This document shows positions 1 through 7,700 of a stretch of 10,946 nt of DNA, one piece after another; the first letter of the stretch is position 1, and the number at the start of each line of letters is the position of its first letter. The DNA comes from an uncultured Bacteroidales bacterium (GTDB lineage: Bacteria > Bacteroidota > Bacteroidia > Bacteroidales > WCHB1-69), in NCBI GenBank assembly GCA_900321845.1, contig ONXT01000001.1, positions 1 through 10,946 on the forward strand, in the 5' to 3' direction. The notes beneath the pieces are model-generated. The model was not told where the DNA came from. It saw only the letters and a program-made list of their open reading frames with translations, and did no database searches. The position numbers were made by a program, and so were the translations under genes.

Positions 1-319
1 AAAAGATGAGGAGATGTGAGACTTTATAGTAGCCTTGTGTTTGTCAATGGATATCGTCTTTTACCAAAAACATTTATTACGAATAATATGAAACTTATCG
101 GAAACCATATATCCATTGAAAAATGCTGTCTTGATTTTTCTACCACGTTCTTGTATAAATAGGTATAGGATATATTAAAGAATCTTTTGAAGACTACTTT
201 GAACGTTTAGCGGATTTTTCGTTTTATGTTGTTTTCTAAAAAATATTATTCATGGAGGAACACTGATGGGGTGCGGGGGAAAGCAAATTGCGAGGATGCC
301 CACCATTCCGCCGGCCGCG
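1..319. other. AT-rich intergenic region without a supported gene
   Basis: No reading frame entering from the left edge stays open for a useful length in the frames I followed, and I could not find a gene here. Roughly the first 250 bases are strongly AT-rich. From about 262 the sequence becomes GC-rich, although the neighbouring nitroreductase only ends at 320. The stretch holds a spaced 11-bp inverted repeat (44-54 and 109-119), listed separately. An imperfect inverted repeat (266-274 against 298-306, 7 of 9 bases paired) lies just past the nitroreductase stop and could contribute to its 3' end, but it has no T-tract directly after it. No clear TAnnTTTG promoter box was seen on either strand. 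Confidence 0.6.
44..119. repeat. 11-bp perfect inverted repeat, 54-bp spacer
   Basis: TCAATGGATAT at 44-54 is the exact reverse complement of ATATCCATTGA at 109-119. The spacer is AT-rich and non-coding. The arms are too far apart for a simple terminator hairpin. They could be paired protein-binding sites or chance in AT-rich DNA. Function is unknown. Confidence 0.5.
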
Positions 320-949
320 TCAAACGATCAAATCCTTCAGTTTGATTTTCGGTACGAAGTGGATGCCGTTCTTGCGGTAGTAGGCCTTGCTTTCGCCTTC
401 GGAGATGGGGGTGAGGCGGATGAGCTCGTTGCCCTTGCCGATGGCGAGGATGAGTAAAGGTTCGTAGGGAAGTTGGAATAACTCGCTGATTTTCTGTTTG
501 TTGAATGCCCCGATGATGATGCCGTTCAGGTTCATCTCCACGGCTTTCAACAGCATGCTTTGCGCGGAGATGCCGAGGTCGATGTCCACCATTTTCGTTT
601 CGGGTACGGTGGCGCAGACGATGATGAACGCCTTCGGTTCGCTGCCGGGGAAGGGGAGGTGCAGTTCGGGCAGCATCCCGCCCAATTTGATATTCTCCAT
701 GACCTCGGTCGCCTCGTCTTCTCTTGTGATTAATTTGAAGCGGAGAACCTGCTGGTTTTTGGCAGAGGGAATCTTGGTGTTGACCTCCACAATGCGCTCC
801 AGCATCTCGCGGGTAACTACCGTTTGCGGGTCGTAGCCGCGGTAACTCCTGTTCTTTTCCAAAAGCGTATCCACCGAAATGCGTTTTACCACCACTTTCC
901 GTTTGTCGTGAATCTCATTGAATTTGTTTTCTAAATATCCGTCTGCCAT
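320..949 (-). CDS. nitroreductase family protein (FMN-dependent oxidoreductase)
   Basis: This is a 209-residue protein, a normal length for single-domain nitroreductases. These cytoplasmic enzymes bind FMN as homodimers and use NAD(P)H to reduce nitro compounds, quinones or flavins; the substrate cannot be read from sequence. Visible family features are the FMN-phosphate motif RSYR (residues 34-37), PSAKNQQ (61-67), the helix containing DLGISAQSMLLKAVEMNL (124-141) that normally carries flavin and dimer contacts, and GKGNE (171-175) in the late core strand and turn. The C-terminal VPKIKLKDLIV resembles the ending of Bacteroidota members. The ATG at 949 gives the expected N-terminus and lies about 36 bases past a -7 box on the same strand. 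The gene is divergent from ruvA. I see no partner gene that would point to a specific pathway. Family assignment is strong; the exact subfamily is open. Confidence 0.9.
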   Translation of the reverse strand: MADGYLENKFNEIHDKRKVVVKRISVDTLLEKNRSYRGYDPQTVVTREMLERIVEVNTKIPSAKNQQVLRFKLITREDEATEVMENIKLGGMLPELHLPFPGSEPKAFIIVCATVPETKMVDIDLGISAQSMLLKAVEMNLNGIIIGAFNKQKISELFQLPYEPLLILAIGKGNELIRLTPISEGESKAYYRKNGIHFVPKIKLKDLIV

Positions 950-984
950 CTGTAATAATTGATTTTAACTTAAAAAAATGCGTG

Positions 985-992
985 CAAAAGTA
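985..992 (-). promoter_or_regulatory. putative -7 promoter box for the nitroreductase gene
   Basis: Read on the minus strand this is TACTTTTG, an exact fit to the Bacteroidota sigma-ABfr -7 consensus TAnnTTTG. It would start transcription near 978-979 and leave a leader of about 30 bases, very A/T-rich, before the ATG at 949. I do not see a good TTTG -33 element at the usual distance, so the call rests on the -7 box and its position. Confidence 0.55.
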
Positions 993-1051
993 CGGAAAAT
1001 TATTGTTTCGGGAGTGATGGGTGAACTTGCGACAAGTCAATGGGACTCTGA

Positions 1052-1075
1052 AAGTCGAAGTCGGTGCCAAAGTCG
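1052..1075 (+). repeat. three AAGTCG hexamers in 6-bp phase upstream of ruvA
   Basis: AAGTCG occurs at 1052-1057, 1058-1063 and 1070-1075, with starts 6 and 12 bases apart. A fourth partial copy, AAGTC, lies 18 bases earlier at 1034-1038. The array ends 11 bases before the ruvA -7 box and covers where a -33 element would sit, so it could be a regulator-binding site. It also falls inside a 32-codon open frame, where it encodes Ser/Arg-rich sequence. Function is not established. Confidence 0.4.
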
Positions 1076-1086
1076 CAAAAAAATAG

Positions 1087-1094
1087 TACTTTTG
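1087..1094 (+). promoter_or_regulatory. putative -7 promoter box for ruvA-sprA
   Basis: TACTTTTG matches the Bacteroidota -7 consensus TAnnTTTG exactly and is identical to the box facing the other way at 985-992. Only 17 bases separate it from the ruvA ATG, so the leader would be about 10-12 bases. That is short but compatible with Shine-Dalgarno-independent initiation. No convincing -33 TTTG is present; that position is occupied by the AAGTCG hexamers. Confidence 0.55.
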
Positions 1095-1111
1095 CGGCCA
1101 AAAATTAAAAG

Positions 1112-1702
1112 ATGATCACATATATCAAAGGTAGGCTGATTGAGAAAAATCCCGCATACGTAGTGTTGGAAACTGCGGGCGGCGTGGGTTATTACATCCA
1201 TATTTCATTGAATACTTTTTCACAACTGAAGGATGAGGGCGAGGTGAAGATACTGACGCATTTCGTTGTGAAAGAGGATTCGCAGACGCTGTACGGCTTT
1301 TTCGACGAAGCGGAGCGCACGCTTTTCCGGATGCTGATTTCGGTGAATGGCATCGGTCCCAATACGGCCTGCGTGATTCTTTCCGCACTCAGCGTGCAGG
1401 ATGTGGTGAATGCCATTTCCAGCGAGGATGTCCGTACCATTCAGTCGGTTAAGGGAATCGGTGCGAAAACAGCCCAGCGCGTCATCATCGACCTGAAGGA
1501 CAAAATCGCCAAAGCCTCCTTCCAAATATCAGATAATTTTTCTGCTGTTGGCAATAATAATAAAATAGAAGCGTTATCTGCATTGATTGCTTTGGGCTTC
1601 GCAAAAGCTCCCGCCGATAAGGTTCTGGATAGGATTTTGAAGGAGGAAGGAATCGACCTCTCGGTGGAAGATTTAATTAAGAAAGCACTCAAGTTATTGT
1701 AA
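1112..1702 (+). CDS. ruvA: Holliday junction branch migration complex subunit RuvA
   Basis: RuvA is a cytoplasmic protein that binds four-way DNA junctions as a tetramer and loads the RuvB motor, driving branch migration in recombinational repair. The 196-residue product has the full three-domain plan. Residues 1 to about 65 form the OB-fold domain (MITYIKGRLIEK start, LYGF near 60-63). Two helix-hairpin-helix DNA-binding motifs follow, VNGIGPNTA (78-86) and VKGIGAKTA (113-121). A variable linker runs to about residue 149, and the C-terminal RuvB-contacting domain (about 150-196) contains EALSALIALGF. The ATG at 1112 gives the canonical N-terminus. No Shine-Dalgarno sequence is seen, which is usual in this phylum. 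sprA begins 29 bases after the stop, suggesting one transcript. Neither ruvB nor ruvC is in the window. The assignment is secure. Confidence 0.97.
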   Translation: MITYIKGRLIEKNPAYVVLETAGGVGYYIHISLNTFSQLKDEGEVKILTHFVVKEDSQTLYGFFDEAERTLFRMLISVNGIGPNTACVILSALSVQDVVNAISSEDVRTIQSVKGIGAKTAQRVIIDLKDKIAKASFQISDNFSAVGNNNKIEALSALIALGFAKAPADKVLDRILKEEGIDLSVEDLIKKALKLL

Positions 1703-1731
1703 ATCAACCAACTAATTGAACAGACTAAAAC

Positions 1732-4700
1732 GTGACAACCCGAACAAACGCGCATAGATATATTATCGCTTTTATTGTCGTCGCTGCCCTTTACTCTTTG
1801 GTGTTCGCCATTCCGGCGCCAAAGTCGGAGGGCTCTTATCGTGACTCGGAGCAGCCTGAAACCGTCGCCTCCGAACCCACTTCCACGCCGGACATCCAAC
1901 CGGTTTTTCGTCCCAAACATGAATTCCCCATTGGCGATTTGACGAAGGATAGTACCTCTTTAATCGCACAACTACTTGATACAACGAGCGTTCGCTCTTT
2001 TGAGGAATCTTCTTCCGAAGTACTTTCCCCGCTCACCCCTCCGGATACCAACCCGCGTTCCCCCGTCCCCAATTACGACAACAATCCGCTGGATGAGGAC
2101 CAGTTTTACAGCCCGTTCCACCTCAACACACCGCCTTCTTTCCATACAGAAATCGTATATGATTCATTGACAAATACTTACAAGTTTCAGAACATGATTG
2201 GCAATGTGCCGTTCGGCCCTGCCTCTTCCATGTCGGTGGATGAATATATCGATTATGATTTAAGGAATTCCGTCAATGACTACTGGCGCGACCGTGGTGC
2301 TTCCTATACTTCCCACGGCAACCGGCGCGGCGGGGGATTGATACCCCAAATCCATGTCGGCGGCGACATCTTCGAGAGCATCTTCGGCAGCAATACCATC
2401 GATATCCGCCCTTCCGGCAATGTGGAACTGATTTTCGGTGTGCTGCACAACCGTCACGACAACCCGTCGCTGCCTGTCAAGCAGAGGAAAGTCACCCAGT
2501 TCAATTTTGACGAGAATATCCAGTTGAACGCCCTTGCCAAAATCGGCGACAAGATCGAATTCAACCTCAATTACAACACAGAGGCCATGTTCGATTTTGA
2601 AAACGAGATGAAGCTGAAATTCGAGGGCAAGGAGGATGACATCTTGCAACTGATTGAGTTCGGTAATGTTACGCTGCCTCTGAACAGCACGTTGATTACC
2701 GGTAGTCAGAGCCTGTTCGGCGTGAAGACGCAACTCAAGTTCGGTAAATTGATGGTGACCGCCGTCGCTTCCGAGCAAAAGTCTGAAACAGAAACCATTA
2801 CGGTGACCGGCGGTGCCCAGACCAACGAATTCTATTTCAAGGCCGACGAGTACGAAGAGAACCGCCACTACTTCCTCGGTCAGTTCTTCCGCGACCATTA
2901 CAACCAATACCTGTCCACGCTTCCGTTGGTGAGTTCGCCCATCGTCATTACGAAGATTGAAGTCTGGCGCACCACCATCGGCTCTGCTACGCAAGACAAT
3001 CGTAACATCGTGGCTTTCACTGATTTGGGTGAGGGAAATCCGCAGTTTTCCGGTTTCTCCCCGACAGGCATGTACCAATATCCCTGCGATTCCATCAACA
3101 ACCTGACGATGGTTTTGGATACCTCTCTCTATCGTGATTTAGGCGTTGTGAACAACAATTTCCGTTCGCGCGGTCTGACTTCCGGCGTTGATTATGAGAA
3201 GATTGAGAGTGCCCGTCTGCTTTCGCCCTCCGAATACACCGTCAATACCCAACTCGGCTTCATCTCTCTGAATACGGCACTCACCTCCGATCAGGTGCTG
3301 GCCGTCGCTTTCCAATATACCATCATCGGCGATAACCACGTCTATCAGGTCGGCGAATTTTCCAATCAGGTCAGCGCCCCCAACTGCTTGCGCGTCAAGT
3401 TGCTGAAGAGCACCTCGTTGGATACCAAATCGCCTTTGTGGGACTTGATGATGAAGAACGTTTACAGTCTGAATGCCTATCAGGTTTCCAAAGATGACTT
3501 CCGTTTGAACATCCTCTACACCGGCGATGACGAAGGCGTTGCCAACGGCTTCTTCAACACGGGTAACGAAAAGGGCATCGCATTGATCAAGTTGATGGGG
3601 CTGGATAGATTGAACCAGCAGCAGGACCCTGTTCCGGATGGTATTTTCGACTTCATCGACAATGCGGCCACGCAGGGAGGTACCATTAACGCCAACAATG
3701 GTAAGATTTATTTCCCCACCGTTGAACCTTTCGGCAAGGACCTGCGCGCCGTACTGACCGACCCCGCCGCTGCCGAACGCTATGCCTTCGATACACTGTA
3801 CCGCACTACACGTACGCTGGCGCAGCAATATACCGCCAAGAACAAGTACTACTTGGAAGGTAGTTACAAGTCGAGTTCCGGCTCCGAGATTCAGTTGAAC
3901 GCGATGAATGTGCCCGAGGGCTCCGTGAAGGTGACGGCCGGCGGCATCACCCTGACCGAAAACGTGGACTACACCGTCAACTATAGTATGGGTACGGTTT
4001 CCATCATCAATGAGGGCGTGCTCAATTCGGGTACTCCGATTAATATCACCCTTGAAAACCAGTCCAATTTCGGAATGAACGACCAGCGCATGTTCGGCTT
4101 GAATTTGGATTACGCTTTCAATAAGAATTTCAATGTGGGTGCGACCATCCTGAATCTGAACGAGCGTCCTATTACTCAGAAAGTCAACTACGGTGACGAG
4201 CCGATTAACAATACAATTTGGGGGATGAACCTCAATTACAAGACGGCACTTCCGTTTGTTACAAAAGCCGTTGATCTGCTCTCTTTCCACAGCACGACCA
4301 CCGAGTCAAATCTCCAGCTCGAAGGTGAGTTCGCCCATTTCATACCAGGGCACTCCCGCGCCATCGGCAAGGAGGGAACCACCTATATCGATGATTTCGA
4401 GGCCACGAAGTCCACGGTGGACTTGCGTTCCATCTACAAATGGTCGCTGGCCTCTACGCCGCAGTCCCAGCCGCAGTTGTTCCCGGAAGCGAACACCTCC
4501 GATAATGATTCCCAGCGCCGTCAATTGGCCTACGGCTTCAACCGCGCCAAGTTCTGCTGGTACATCATTGACCCGATTTTCTATCGCGACAATAGCGCCA
4601 CTCCCTCCAATATCACGGCGGAAGACCAGTCGCAACCCTATGCGCGTGAAGTCTATGAAACGGAGTTGTTCCCGTATAAGGAATCAGCCAATTCCACCCC

Positions 4701-7700
4701 GACCAACATTTCCGTGCTCAACCTGGCTTTCTATCCGAGTGAAAGAGGTCCTTACAACTACGATGTGAGTGGCAGCGAGGGCTTGTCCGCCGGTGTGGAT
4801 GCCAGCGGTCACCTCAACGACCCCGCTTCCCGTTGGGGCGGTATCATGCGTGAAATGGACAACACCGATTTCGAATCCGCAAACTACGAATATATAGAGT
4901 TCTGGATGATGGATCCTTTCATCGAGAACCCAAATCACAGCGGCGGTAAACTCTATTTCAACCTCGGTGATATCTCCGAGGACATTTTGAAGGATGGAAA
5001 GAAGTTTTTTGAAAACGGTCTGCCTGCCGATGGCAGCGATGCGAACGTGGAATACACCGTTTGGGGGCGCGTTCCCACCATCCAAATGATTGTCAGTGCG
5101 TTTGATAACGATCCGAACGCCCGCCAGCATCAGGATGTGGGCTACGATGGCCTTTCAACTTCGGCTGAACAGGCGTACTTCAACGATGGTTATCTGAGCC
5201 TGCTTGCCGCTCAGTTCGGTACAGCGTCGGAGGCTTATCAGCAGGCCTATGCCGACCCGTCGTCCGACAACTACCACTATTTCCGCGGCGGCGATTACGA
5301 CAATGCCGACGTCAAGATTCTCGACCGTTACAAATATTATAATAACGCGGACGGGAACTCACCCACCGATGCCCAAAGCCCCGAAAACTATCCGACCTCT
5401 GGCACCAACATCCCGAATATGGAGGATGTGAACAATGACAATACCTTGAGCGAGGATGAGAAGTATTACCAGTATGTGATTGATTTGCGCCCCGACAAGA
5501 TGAATGTGGGCGAAAACTACATCAATGACGTTTTCGAAGCCATACCCGAGCCGCTTCCCAACGGAACCAAACCGGCCACCAAGTGGTATCAGTTCAAGAT
5601 TCCGATTAAGAGTCCCGATAAGGTGGTGGGTAATATTTCCGGTTTCAACTATATCCGCTTCATGCGTGTTTTCATGCGTGATTTCAGTGAGCCGATCATC
5701 TGCCGTTTAGCCACATTCGAATTGGTGAGAAGCGACTGGCGCACCTATTCCCTCGACTTGATGGAAGATGGTGACTACCTTCCTGCCAACGGTGGACAGG
5801 AAACCTCTTTCAACGTTTCCAGTTTGAGTTATGAGGAGAACGGCAACCGCACGCCGATTCCTTACGTGTTGCCTCCGGGTATCGAACGCGAACAGGGCTT
5901 TGGAAGTACCACTATTTATTATGTGAATGAGCAGGCACTGACGATGAAGGTGCAGAACCTGATCGACGGCGATGCGCGCGCCATCTACAAAACCACCGCT
6001 TACGACCTCCGTAAGTTCAAGAAACTTAAGATGTTCATCCATGCCGAAAAGGTTAACCAGGAGGATGTCATCAACAAGGGCGATGTGACCGCTTTCATCC
6101 GTTTGGGCTCCGACTTCACCGACAACTACTATGAGTATGAGATTCCAGTTGAGCTGACGCCGTGGTACTGCGGTAAGGACTCCACCGCCATTTGGCCTGT
6201 CAACAACCGCATGGAAATCGTGCTCGACTCTTTGGTCAACGTGAAGCAGCAACGCAACATCGAGGTACGCGGCGGCACGCATCCCAGCATTACCGTCCCC
6301 TACACGATGATGTTGGGAGGAAATCGCGTGACGGTGGTTGGTACGCCCAACCTCGCCGATGTCGCCACCATTATGATCGGTGTTCGCAACCCGAAGAAGA
6401 AGACGGCCAACGACGGGGATGATATGTTGGGCAAGTCGGTTGAGTTGTGGGTGAACGAGTTGCGTCTCTGCGATTTCGACGACAAGCAAGGGTTCGCTGC
6501 CCTCGCCCGCATGCGCCTGAATCTGGCCGACATCGGCGACATCACCCTGTCGGGAACCTACTCCACACCGGGCTTCGGCTCCCTCGACCAGTCGGTCACC
6601 GAAACCCAACAGGAGACGAGATACACCATCGACTTTGCCGCCAACTTTGAGGCAGGCAAGGCCTGGTTCCCCGAAAAGTGGAATATGCGCATCCCTGTAC
6701 ACTACGACTTGTCTCAGAATGTCTCCGTCCCTGAATACAATCCTCTTAACCCCGATGTGAAGCTGAAAGAGGATTTGAAGACCTACGAGACCAAAGCCGA
6801 ACGCGACTCCATCCGCCACAATGTCACTGACTATGTGAGACGTCAAAACATCAACATTATGAACGTCCGCAAGGAGCGGAATTTCGACAAGCCGATTAAG
6901 ATCCGTCCTTGGGATATAGAAAACTTCGATTTCTCTTATGCCTATTCTGAGGTGAAGAGCCGCAATGTGGATGTTGAATTCGACAATGAGTTCACGCATC
7001 AGGGTGAATTGGGCTATTCTTTCAACTACAATCCGAAAATCATCCGTCCATTGGCCAATCAGAAATGGCTGAAGTCCAAGTGGTTGCAATTGATTCGCGA
7101 TTTCAACTTCTATCCGATGCCCAAGACCTTCACCTTCCGCACGACTGTACATCGTGAATTGAACGAGTTCAAGTACCGTCCGAAGAGCAGGGGCAATATC
7201 ATCATCGACACCAGCTTCGTCAAGTCGTTCGATTGGAATCGCGACTACGCGCTGCGTTGGGATTTGACGCAGGGGCTGAAGTTTGAATACACGGCGAATG
7301 CCTCTTCGCGCATCGACGAGCCGCAGGGTTTGATAGATACACGCGCTGAACGCGATTCCATTTGGCACTGCTTCGGTCAGGGAGGCCGTATGAACACCTT
7401 CCAGCAGCGTTTCGACGCCTCCTACCAGATCCCGATCAATAAAATCCCGCTCTTCAGCTGGATTACCGCAAGTGCTCGCTACGGCTCCATGTACAACTTC
7501 ACCAGCGCCTCCCTCTCGCTCACGAACCTCGGCAACACGATTTCCAACTCCCAAACCATACAACTCAATGGCAATGTCAACTTCGTTAATCTTTACAATA
7601 AGGTTCCCTATTTGAAAAAGGTCAACCAAGGAAACAATAATTCCAAAGGTAACGCGAAGATGACCAAGTTGAAAGGAGGGAAGGATGCGGAAAGCAAGGA

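Noticed and set aside
266..457. 63-codon plus-strand ORF with a perfect GGAGG seven bases before its ATG
   Set aside because: Most of it is antisense to the nitroreductase C-terminus. The product is low-complexity and unrecognised, and Shine-Dalgarno strength is a poor guide in Bacteroidota. I treat the GGAGG as coincidence.
1027..1078. Inverted repeat TTGCGAC / GTCGCAA upstream of ruvA
   Set aside because: A 7-base arm with a 38-base spacer is close to chance expectation here. The right arm also overlaps the AAGTCG array, which explains part of it.
3139..4290. 383-codon minus-strand open frame inside sprA
   Set aside because: It is antisense to conserved SprA sequence with no family motif or promoter, and it is one of several similar shadows along sprA.
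4256..4768. 170-codon plus-strand frame inside sprA
   Set aside because: It is out of frame within the intact sprA gene. Its product is S/P/R-rich without motifs, and nothing suggests a frameshift, since SprA landmarks continue in the main frame on both sides.
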